Below, piece by piece: positions 1 through 6,008 of a stretch of DNA of 6,331 nucleotides. Location of the stretch: NCBI GenBank assembly GCA_964628835.1, contig CAZVME010000114.1, forward strand, positions 1 through 6,331. The letters are read 5' to 3'. A model generated the notes under the pieces. That model ran no database searches. It was not told the origin of the DNA and saw nothing but the letters and a program-made list of their open reading frames with translations. The stretch comes from JAAGZL01 sp964628835 (lineage in GTDB: Bacteria; Pseudomonadota; Gammaproteobacteria; Chromatiales; Chromatiaceae). Every line of letters starts with the position of its first letter. Within the stretch, counting starts at the first letter, position 1. Position numbers and translations under genes: made by a program.

Positions 1-106
1 TCCGCCCATCCTCAAGCTGATCATGCATAAAGTCCATAGACCAGCAGTCATTGATAATGGTGCGCTTTTTATGTGGCCCACCCGAAAGGATTACCCGCTT
101 TGACTG
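1..106 (-). mobile_element. IS3-family transposase (OrfB) remnant, 5'-truncated, continues past window start
   Basis: Reading the minus strand with codons at 104-106, 101-103 and so on down to 2-4 gives an open frame ending in NDCWSMDFMHDQLEDGR (52-2). The WSMDFMHD-type motif followed by an acidic residue and DGR is characteristic of the start of the DDE integrase core (rve domain) of IS3-family OrfB, where the Asp of WSMDF is the first catalytic acid. Upstream residues GPHKKRTII (78-53) fit the basic linker usually found before this core. The frame is closed by a TAA at 154-152, inside the cheB 3' end, and has no ATG, GTG or TTG start between that stop and the motif. The N-terminal ~100 or more residues of OrfB, and all of OrfA, are therefore missing. 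The rest of the core would lie below position 1. This is a decayed or truncated insertion sequence abutting cheB. Family recognition is from the motif only; the exact junction is unclear. Confidence 0.8.
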
Positions 107-107
107 G

Positions 108-1175
108 CTATACCGTACTGTTTTTATGCATATCCCGCCGCACCAAGCCGATTAGATGGGCCGGGATCTTGTCGAGTTTTACCACTTCATCCACGGCATC
201 CATGGCCAAAGCGGTGCCTGGCATACCGTAGATCACAGCGCTTTCGTCGTCCTGTACCAGGGTGTGGCAACCGGCCTTGCGCATGGCCAACAGACCCTCG
301 GCCCCATCTCCTCCCATGCCGGTGAGCACCATCCCGATGCCGCGCCCGGGTGCATTGTAGGCCACCGATTGCAACAGCGGCGTAGCCGAGGGTCGAAAAC
401 CGTTCACCGGCGCTGTATGCCTCAGCCTGGAAATCAAACCATTACTACTCCCAGCGACCTCCAGATGGTAATCATCCGGGGCCAGATAGACCGTCGCCTT
501 CCGTAGCAGTTCCCCATCCTCGGCAAGTTTAACACTCAACAAGGTGTTCCCCTGCAACCAGGCGACCAGGCCCTGGACGAAACCCTTGGCGATGTGCTGG
601 GCGATCAGGATGGGGGTGGGAAATCCAGCAGGCATCACGGATAAGATCTGCTGCAGGGCCTGGGGGCCACCTGTGGAACAGCCGATGGACACCACCTGGT
701 AACCGCCCTCAACCGGCTCAACCCGGTCGAACATCCTGCCGGGGGTTGCCTTGACTGATATGCGGCGCCGGATAACCCGGACCTCCGCCATAGAACGTAC
801 GGTTTCCACCAGTTCCCGGCGCATCATAGAAAAATCAGGGCTGCTAACTCCATGGGGTTTTTCCATAACAGCCAGCGCCCCCTCCTCTATGGCGCGGAAG
901 GTGATGCGCAACTCCTCATCACCGACACTGGAGCTGATCACTACGATGGGCACGGGATTGGTGGACATGATCATCCGCGTGGCCTCGAAGCCGTCCATAA
1001 CCGGCATGCGGATATCCATAGTCACCAGGTCAGGTTGCAGATCATGGACCATGCGGACCGCCTCATGCCCGTTCCTGGCCCGCCCCACCACCTGCATATC
1101 GGGCTGGTCCTCAAATATGGCCTTGAGGAGCATTGCCACTACATCCGAGTCTTCAGCTATGAGAATTTTTATCAT
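108..1175 (-). CDS. cheB: Protein-glutamate methylesterase / response regulator CheB
   Basis: CheB demethylates (and deamidates) glutamyl (glutaminyl) residues on MCP signalling helices and so resets receptor sensitivity; it is cytoplasmic and activated by phosphotransfer from CheA. At 355 residues it has normal full length. An N-terminal receiver (about 1-120) has the acidic pair E8/D9, phospho-acceptor D54 in VTMDIRMP, S81 in the switch position and K106 in EKPHG. After a basic linker (about 121-157) comes the methylesterase domain (about 158-345), with nucleophile S167 in IGCSTGG, H194 in QHI and D290 in TGMGGDG forming the expected Ser-His-Asp triad. The residue before the Ser is Cys rather than the usual Ala. 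The ATG at 1175 is preceded by AGGG (1184-1181) at 5-nt spacing. It starts 27 nt after the cheA stop, so it is almost certainly co-transcribed with cheA. The stop TAG (110-108) is immediately followed by IS3 transposase debris, so the last few residues could have been altered by that event, although all catalytic parts are intact. Confidence 0.97.
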   Translation of the reverse strand: MIKILIAEDSDVVAMLLKAIFEDQPDMQVVGRARNGHEAVRMVHDLQPDLVTMDIRMPVMDGFEATRMIMSTNPVPIVVISSSVGDEELRITFRAIEEGALAVMEKPHGVSSPDFSMMRRELVETVRSMAEVRVIRRRISVKATPGRMFDRVEPVEGGYQVVSIGCSTGGPQALQQILSVMPAGFPTPILIAQHIAKGFVQGLVAWLQGNTLLSVKLAEDGELLRKATVYLAPDDYHLEVAGSSNGLISRLRHTAPVNGFRPSATPLLQSVAYNAPGRGIGMVLTGMGGDGAEGLLAMRKAGCHTLVQDDESAVIYGMPGTALAMDAVDEVVKLDKIPAHLIGLVRRDMHKNSTV

Positions 1176-1188
1176 GTTTTCCCTATGA

Positions 1189-1200
1189 TCTGTTAACAGA
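1189..1200. other. Perfect 12-bp palindrome in the cheA-cheB gap
   Basis: TCTGTTAACAGA lies in the 27-nt gap between the cheA stop (1205-1203) and the cheB start (1175). It is a perfect dyad with no loop. In RNA it could make at most a very short stem, so it is more likely a DNA site or chance than a terminator. No T-run follows it. The cheB Shine-Dalgarno (1184-1181) lies just downstream of it in transcription order. Confidence 0.4.
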
Positions 1201-1202
1201 CC

Positions 1203-3476
1203 CTAAACAAGTTGCCTGACCACTTCCAGCAGGACCCGGGTCTCAAACTTCCCCTTGACAATGTAGGCGTCTGCTCCCACCTCGATGCCACGCTGCTTGT
1301 CCGCCTCCGTGGCCAGAGAGGTCACCACCACTACCGGGATCGCCTGGTATTGTTCGCTCTGCTTAATGCGGTCGGTGAGACCAAAACCATCCAGTTTTGG
1401 CATCTCGATATCGGTAATCACCAGATCGAATTGACTCTCCTGTAATACCTCCCAGGCCTGACCACCATCCACCGCCACCTCCACCTGGTAACCCTCGCTC
1501 TCTAGAATACTCCTCTCCAGGGTCCGGGTGGTAATGGAATCATCCACCACCAAGATACGCTGGCGTTTCTGTTCAGCACCCGCATCTGACTCGAACAGTC
1601 TGCCAGTGGAGGATGAGTAGAGGGCGGAATCCACCAGCTCTCCAGGATTAAGGACAGTGATGACGTCACCGCTCCCGGTAAGGGTGCCACCAATTACGTT
1701 GCGCACATATACCAGTGGTGGAGCAAATGGTTTTACCACGATCTCCCTCTCCTCCAACACCTCGTCGACCATGAACGCCACCATCTCCCAGCCTTTGGAC
1801 AGGATCACCACCGGAATTTTCACGCCGGGAGGCGTGTTGCGCTGCGGTCGCCCCAACACCACCCCCAGCTCCTTGAGGGGAAGCGGACGCTCCTGCAACA
1901 GGATAACCTGGCTCGCCTCCACATCCTGTACTTCATCAGCCGATAGCTCCATGATCCGCTCCACCGCGGTAATAGGGATCACAAAGGTCGACCCACTGGC
2001 CCGGACCAACAGACCCCGGTCCGTGACCAGGGTCAACGGTACCTGCAGGGTTATTACCGTCCCCCCCCCATCCACGGTCTCAAGTCTCACGTTACCCTTG
2101 AGACGGCGCAGATTGGCCCGCACTACGTCCAACCCTACCCCGCGACCAGAGATATCGGTGATAATCTCCTTACTGGAAAACCCTGGGCGGAAGATAAGAT
2201 CCATCACCTCGGACGGGGCCATGCTTTCCAACTCTAGAGCCGTAACAATCTTTTTCCGCAGTGCGGTTTCACGGATAACATCCAGGTTGATGCCGGCGCC
2301 ATCATCTTCCACACGCACGGCTATCTGGCTACCCTCGGCCTGTACCGTGATGGTGAGCTGTCCCTCCTCCGGCTTACCCAGCGCCCGTCTGTCTGCTGGC
2401 ATTTCAATTCCATGGTCAACGGCGTTGCGCACGATGTGGGTGAGGGGGGCCTTCACACCTTCCAGAACCAGCCGGTCCACCTCCACCTCGTCCCCAATGA
2501 CGGTGTAATTCACCCGCTTACCCAGTTCTCTGGCAATATCCCGGACCGAGCGGGCCAGGGGCTGGAGCACGTTAGCCCAGGGCACCAGGCGCATCATGCG
2601 CACCCCGCTTTGCAGGGAGTTGGCAACCAGCATCAGGTGGTTGGTGCTTTCCCGAAACTCCTTATGCAGACTCAGGCTCAGATTGTCCGCCTCCATAATA
2701 GCTTCCCTGCCCGCCTCCAACCGCCGCTCCAGTTCCTCCATCCTGGCCGCGTTGTCACCCCCGGTATGGTCGCCAAACCCCTTCCCCAGAATCCTTTTCA
2801 TGGTGTCCAGACCATCACGCAACCGGCGCAGAGTCGAAAGATGGTCCTCTATCTCAATCTTGACTATCTGAAGTTCTTCGGTCTGGGCCGCCACGTGATC
2901 AAGTTTTCCGATGGAGACCCGAATCACCTCACTGGCCAGCGCCATGGTCGGTGCGGTCTCACGTCCGGACGGGGCATCCTGGGGCGTGGGTTCCTGGTCC
3001 TCCTTTACCTTCCCCTCCGCCTCTGACCACGCAGCATCTTCCGGCTCCTGATGAGCCGTTGTCGATGCGGGCGGGGCCTCCAGCGCGGCCTGCAACTTAG
3101 CCAGCAGAGCCGGGAGGTCGAAGCCCAACTCGCGCTCATCTTTGAACGCAGCCATGGCATCGCGCATGCGATCCAGCGACTCCAGACTGAGGTCGATAGC
3201 TGCGGCCGTGGGTTGCAATCGGCCGTGCTTAAAGGCGCTGAACAGGGACTCAAGACCGTGGGAGATACCCACCACACTATCCACCTCCACGCCCCGCGCG
3301 GCCCCTTTTATGTTATGCGCGGCCCGGAATACACCATCGAGCACCTCTCCGCGCTCATGGTCCGGAATGCCCTTCTCGAGCCTGAGAAGACCATCCGCGA
3401 TGAGCTGCAGCTGTTCCGAGAGTTCGGCCTGGAATACCTCCAGCAGCTGTTGCATCAATGCTGTGTCTAACGCCAT
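1203..3476 (-). CDS. cheA: Hybrid chemotaxis histidine kinase CheA with C-terminal receiver domain
   Basis: A cytoplasmic kinase that is coupled to MCP arrays and passes phosphate to receiver domains. The 757 residues divide as follows. P1/Hpt (about 5-130) has phospho-His H54 in AAHNIKGAA. A Pro/Glu/Ala-rich linker (about 133-180) follows, with no recognisable P2. P3 dimerisation (about 183-310) is longer than in E. coli CheA, with an added charged coiled-coil-like stretch at about 205-275. P4 ATPase has N-box HIVRNAVDHGIE (347-358), G1 DDGAGI (391-396), GFSS (432-435) and G2 GRGVGLDVV (444-452). P5, CheW-like, spans about 485-620. The receiver (about 639-757) has D645/D646, phospho-acceptor D689 in ITDIEMP, T719 and K741. 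The built-in receiver is typical of WspE/ACF-type or type-IV-pilus-like CheA hybrids and may act as phosphate sink or output. The ATG at 3476 has GAGG (3487-3484) at 7 nt. The gene lies 178 nt after the MCP stop and 27 nt before cheB. It contains a G9 run in the P4 domain. Confidence 0.96.
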   Translation of the reverse strand: MALDTALMQQLLEVFQAELSEQLQLIADGLLRLEKGIPDHERGEVLDGVFRAAHNIKGAARGVEVDSVVGISHGLESLFSAFKHGRLQPTAAAIDLSLESLDRMRDAMAAFKDERELGFDLPALLAKLQAALEAPPASTTAHQEPEDAAWSEAEGKVKEDQEPTPQDAPSGRETAPTMALASEVIRVSIGKLDHVAAQTEELQIVKIEIEDHLSTLRRLRDGLDTMKRILGKGFGDHTGGDNAARMEELERRLEAGREAIMEADNLSLSLHKEFRESTNHLMLVANSLQSGVRMMRLVPWANVLQPLARSVRDIARELGKRVNYTVIGDEVEVDRLVLEGVKAPLTHIVRNAVDHGIEMPADRRALGKPEEGQLTITVQAEGSQIAVRVEDDGAGINLDVIRETALRKKIVTALELESMAPSEVMDLIFRPGFSSKEIITDISGRGVGLDVVRANLRRLKGNVRLETVDGGGTVITLQVPLTLVTDRGLLVRASGSTFVIPITAVERIMELSADEVQDVEASQVILLQERPLPLKELGVVLGRPQRNTPPGVKIPVVILSKGWEMVAFMVDEVLEEREIVVKPFAPPLVYVRNVIGGTLTGSGDVITVLNPGELVDSALYSSSTGRLFESDAGAEQKRQRILVVDDSITTRTLERSILESEGYQVEVAVDGGQAWEVLQESQFDLVITDIEMPKLDGFGLTDRIKQSEQYQAIPVVVVTSLATEADKQRGIEVGADAYIVKGKFETRVLLEVVRQLV
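2061..2069 (-). repeat. Poly-G tract (G9 on the coding strand) inside cheA
   Basis: Nine consecutive C on the plus strand read as GGG GGG GGG, Gly470-472 of CheA, near the end of the P4 ATPase domain after the G2 box. Loss of one G gives GGA CGG TAA, an immediate stop that would remove P5 and the receiver. Gain of one G gives a frame that, by hand, stays open for roughly 45 codons before a TGA. Tracts of this length can slip in replication, so this is a possible on/off switch. The tract is seen directly; variability is inference. Confidence 0.9.
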
Positions 3477-3574
3477 TTACCTACCTCGTAGTGCATCCAG
3501 TTATCTCGTAGGATATGGAGGGCCTGCAAACTGCATCTATCGGCAGGTGAACGCCCGACAACTGCTCCATGCAT
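3467..3574 (-). CDS. Possible 35-residue small ORF overlapping the cheA start
   Basis: I do not recognise this product. It begins MHGAVVGRSPADRC, ends MHYEVGKWR, and stops at TAG 3469-3467, so its last codons overlap the first 10 bases of cheA in another frame. The reason to list it is translational: the ATG (3574-3572) follows AGGAGGTGG (3587-3579) with 7 nt between GGAGG and the ATG, the strongest Shine-Dalgarno in the window and better than that of cheA itself. The overlap would allow translational coupling, in which ribosomes finishing here restart at the cheA ATG. There is no signal peptide, membrane segment or known motif. The frame is also open upstream to a GTG at 3649 through the tandem repeat, but that start has no clear ribosome site. 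It could be a leader peptide or a chance ORF in spacer DNA. Confidence 0.3.
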   Translation of the reverse strand: MHGAVVGRSPADRCSLQALHILRDNWMHYEVGKWR

Positions 3575-3578
3575 TGCT

Positions 3579-3587
3579 CCACCTCCT
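3579..3587 (-). promoter_or_regulatory. Strong Shine-Dalgarno in the MCP-cheA spacer
   Basis: AGGAGGTGG on the minus strand closely matches the anti-Shine-Dalgarno of 16S rRNA. It sits 7 nt (from GGAGG) before the ATG of the 35-codon ORF and about 100 nt before the cheA ATG, too far to serve cheA directly. It directly adjoins the last copy of the 12-bp tandem repeat. Confidence 0.4.
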
Positions 3588-3617
3588 GCATCCGATACTG
3601 CATCCGATACTGCATCC
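3586..3617. repeat. 12-bp tandem repeat, about 2.7 copies, in the MCP-cheA spacer
   Basis: The plus-strand unit CTGCATCCGATA occurs at 3586-3597 and 3598-3609 with no mismatch, followed by a partial copy CTGCATCC at 3610-3617. On the coding strand it reads as GGATGCAG words and ends at the strong Shine-Dalgarno. The word CAGGATGCA (3619-3611) recurs in the other spacer at 5983-5975, so the two spacers carry related sequence. Confidence 0.85.
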
Positions 3618-3654
3618 TGCGGAAACTTCTCATCTTTGATGCCCCACACCTGGT

Positions 3655-5871
3655 TTAAATCCGATAGATGGAGACTACCTGACGCAGCTTTTCCGCCATC
3701 CGACCCAGGTCTCTGCTGGCCTCATCGGTCTGCCGTGAGGCGGTAACAAACTGACCGGTAACCTTGTTGATCTCGCCCATGGCCGTGGAAACCTGCTCGA
3801 TCCCGGTAGCCACCTGTCGCACCGAGGCCATGATCTGCTGGCTAGCCACAACAGTCTCACGCACCACATTCACCTGACCCTTCATCACCTGGCCGCTGCG
3901 CTCCACCAGCACCACGCCCGAATCCACCCCCTTGCTACCCTCCTCGGTGGCCATCACCGCCCGGTCCGTGGCATGTCGGATATCCTGCAGAATCTTCTGC
4001 ACCTGCGCCGTGGATTGCTGCGACTGCTCGGCCAGTTCCCGCACCTCCGCCGCCACCACCGCAAACCCCTTGCCCGCCTCGCCCGCCTTGGCCGCTTCAA
4101 TGGAGGCATTAAGCGCCAGCATCTTCGACTGCTGGGACAATCCGCTTACCACACCGGTTATCTCCCCGATCTGCTGAGTCTGTTCATTCAGGGCCAGGAT
4201 GGTCTGGGCGATATCCTCCATCTGCCCCCGAATAGTGCCCATGCCAGCTATAACCTCATCCACCGCCGTCAGGCCATCTTCGCTCTCCCGCCGGGTGCGT
4301 TCGGCCAACTCTCCCAGGCCCCGAGCCTTCTCCAGGCTCTGGTCCGAAGTGGCTCTGATCTCCTCCAAGGTGCTTGTAGTCTCATTGACCGCTGCGGCCT
4401 GCTGAGATGCGCCGGCGGTCTGAGTGCTGGTGGCGCTGCTCACTTCGGACAAGGTGCTGGTGATATCGCTGCTGGCACCCAGGATCTCCTGAGTTACCCC
4501 GCGCAGACTATCGATCATCCGGTTGAGGTTCTGGCCCAGGCGGGCCATATCATCGTCGCCCTGCTCTTTTATCTGCCTGGTTAGATCACCCTCCGCCACC
4601 GTTTCGATATGACGGCGCAGCTCCTCGACCCGCTCACTGATATCCGCCGCCCGGCGCAGTTTATCCATCTGCCGCTGTTCTCGTTCCGCACTCTCTTGCA
4701 GCGTGCTGGCCATACGGTTGAAGCTCTCTCCCAGTCCGGAAAGCTCGTCCTGCACGTCCAGCTCCACCCGCACGCCCAGGTCGCCGTCGGCCAGGCTCCC
4801 GGCCGCGTGATCCAGCTTGGAGATGCTATCGATCACCGTACGATAGAAGCCTCCGAAGAGGTAACTCACCAGTAGAAACACCAGAGCAATGATCCCCCAG
4901 GCGGTCCATTTCCGCAGTTCGTACCATTCGATCCGTTTCTCGAACAGCCCATCCAGTAACGGCACCAGAGTATCGTAAAGCACAAAAACGCTGTCTATGG
5001 CCTGGGTCCCCTGCGCGAAGTACCTCTCTGGGTCAACATTGCCCACGCCAGCCAGGCTGGCCTCGGTTGACTTCATGAATAGGTCGGTTTCTGATTGAAC
5101 CGCAACACCGGCCGCCTCCAACAGCCCACGAAGGCCGGGGTCAGTCTTATAAATCGAGGCCAAACTGTACTGCAATTCCCGTTCCTCTGCCTTCAACTTA
5201 TCCCCCAGCACCCGCATCCGGATCGTGTCATCGACACTGATCTTACCCTGAACCGCCAGACCCGCGCCCCATCCCCTGGCCTGGCCGATATTCTCCGCCA
5301 GATGGGGCAGAATATTGACCAACGCATTCATCATGTAGTAACTGTCAAAATCCTGGTCGAGGATGAGCTTGGAGCTGTCCGCCACATGGAACACCAGTTC
5401 TTGCACCTCCGCAATCAGGCTGCTGTGGACGGCGAAAACCTTGTCGGCCTGACCCGTTGTACTCTTATCCCTGAGCCGCTCCCAGGACTGGCGGACCGCA
5501 TCGGCCCGGCGCCCGGTTTCCAGCACCTCGCCCAGACGACGATCCAGATCCATGAGCCTCTCAAACCCCTGGTCCAGCTCTCGCGCCTTAGAGTTGGCGC
5601 GCTCATCAAACCCTGCATTCCCCCGCAGATGGGCATTGCTCATACCCCGGTGCAGGGCCAGATCCTCCAACAGCCCCCGCAGTTCCACAATATAGGTGAG
5701 CCCACGGCGCTCCTGTTCGAGAAAGCCCGTCCTTCCTCCCAGCTCGGTCATCAAAATGACCGCCAACACCGCCATGGGAATTAGAAACAACACCAGCACC
5801 AGCTGGAACCTGACGGCATATGGCAACCGCCCCATCAACGCCACTGCCGGCTTCATAACTGTTTGAAACAT
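3655..5871 (-). CDS. Methyl-accepting chemotaxis protein, complete, with large helical sensor domain and two HAMP-like units
   Basis: A 738-residue inner-membrane receptor that controls CheA. In order: a short cytoplasmic start; membrane segment 1 (about 22-41); an extracytoplasmic mostly helical sensor (about 45-318) with HRGM-SNAHLRG at 74-84 and DSYYMMNALVNILPHL at 176-191, motifs seen in NIT-like all-helical sensors, ligand unknown; membrane segment 2 (about 323-342); HAMP (about 340-395); a second HAMP-like unit (about 412-460, AEGDL at 426-430); and the signalling hairpin (about 461-738). Candidate methylation pairs include Q490/Q491 and E503/E504. The tip reads SQQSKMLALNASIEAAKAGE (579-598), clearly MCP but with K583 where Asn is usual. 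There is no C-terminal NWETF-like tether for CheR/CheB; it ends SIYRI. The ATG at 5871 has GAGAGGG (5885-5879) at 7 nt. Its 3' part is nearly identical to the partial MCP upstream. The gene probably heads, or lies within, the operon with cheA and cheB. Confidence 0.96.
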   Translation of the reverse strand: MFQTVMKPAVALMGRLPYAVRFQLVLVLFLIPMAVLAVILMTELGGRTGFLEQERRGLTYIVELRGLLEDLALHRGMSNAHLRGNAGFDERANSKARELDQGFERLMDLDRRLGEVLETGRRADAVRQSWERLRDKSTTGQADKVFAVHSSLIAEVQELVFHVADSSKLILDQDFDSYYMMNALVNILPHLAENIGQARGWGAGLAVQGKISVDDTIRMRVLGDKLKAEERELQYSLASIYKTDPGLRGLLEAAGVAVQSETDLFMKSTEASLAGVGNVDPERYFAQGTQAIDSVFVLYDTLVPLLDGLFEKRIEWYELRKWTAWGIIALVFLLVSYLFGGFYRTVIDSISKLDHAAGSLADGDLGVRVELDVQDELSGLGESFNRMASTLQESAEREQRQMDKLRRAADISERVEELRRHIETVAEGDLTRQIKEQGDDDMARLGQNLNRMIDSLRGVTQEILGASSDITSTLSEVSSATSTQTAGASQQAAAVNETTSTLEEIRATSDQSLEKARGLGELAERTRRESEDGLTAVDEVIAGMGTIRGQMEDIAQTILALNEQTQQIGEITGVVSGLSQQSKMLALNASIEAAKAGEAGKGFAVVAAEVRELAEQSQQSTAQVQKILQDIRHATDRAVMATEEGSKGVDSGVVLVERSGQVMKGQVNVVRETVVASQQIMASVRQVATGIEQVSTAMGEINKVTGQFVTASRQTDEASRDLGRMAEKLRQVVSIYRI
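3715..3977 (-). repeat. Copy A of a ≥263-bp MCP duplication
   Basis: This stretch aligns without gaps to 6069-6331 (offset 2354) with about 16 mismatches by hand count, or about 94% identity. Similarity stops sharply at the low end: after the shared codons for RQTDEAS the two genes differ in nearly every codon up to their stops. At the high end the match is still running where the window ends, so the true length is unknown. Confidence 0.9.
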
Positions 5872-5904
5872 AATTAAACCCTCTCGTTCCAGACTGGACT
5901 AACA

Positions 5905-5913
5905 ATATTACCA
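5905..5913 (-). promoter_or_regulatory. Possible extended -10 promoter for the complete MCP gene
   Basis: On the minus strand TGGTAATAT forms a TG-N plus TAATAT extended -10 (4 of 6 consensus bases in the hexamer). It would start transcription near 5898, about 27 nt before the ATG, leaving room for the Shine-Dalgarno at 5885-5879. At the -35 distance only a T-rich stretch (around 5928-5933) is seen, so the match is weak. No sigma-28 or sigma-54 consensus is visible nearby. Confidence 0.25.
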
Positions 5914-5939
5914 GGAGCAGGAGACAGAAAAATCCAGAT

Positions 5940-5995
5940 CGCACCCTGCCCCCTGACAACTGCACCCCATCCCTTGCATCCTGACTCCTGACAAC
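5940..5995. repeat. Degenerate 21-bp direct repeat, two copies 35 bp apart, in the MCP-MCP spacer
   Basis: The copies are plus strand 5940-5960 and 5975-5995. On the coding strand both start GTTGTCAGG and continue with a GTCAGGATGCA-like word; they match at 17 of 21 positions, all differences having G in the copy at 5940-5960. The sequence between them (5961-5974) is also G-rich with a GTGCA end. The spacer has no ORF of note and no convincing hairpin plus T-run, so the upstream MCP could be co-transcribed with the next. Confidence 0.6.
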
Positions 5996-6008
5996 CGCCC
6001 ACTTGGCC

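Noticed and set aside
75..100. Terminator after cheB
   Set aside because: The CGGGT words there are direct, not inverted, repeats and the region reads as transposase coding sequence.
1657..2508. 283-codon plus-strand ORF
   Set aside because: It lies antisense inside cheA, whose domains are all intact; the product is Ser/Thr/Arg/Pro-rich without a motif, as expected for a shadow frame in GC-rich coding DNA.
3540..3575. Possible sigma-28 flagellar promoter (GCCGATAG on the minus strand) before cheA
   Set aside because: The -10-like word is good but no TAAA-type -35 is found at the needed distance, so it is probably chance.
3477..3654. CRISPR-like array in the spacer
   Set aside because: The 12-bp units are directly tandem with no unique spacers and fewer than three full copies.
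5095..5784. 229-codon plus-strand ORF
   Set aside because: It is antisense to the MCP sensor domain, with no ribosome site or family motif seen; a shadow of the real gene.
5925..5940. T-run GGATTTTTC after the upstream MCP as a Rho-independent terminator
   Set aside because: No stable GC-rich inverted repeat lies directly before the T-run.
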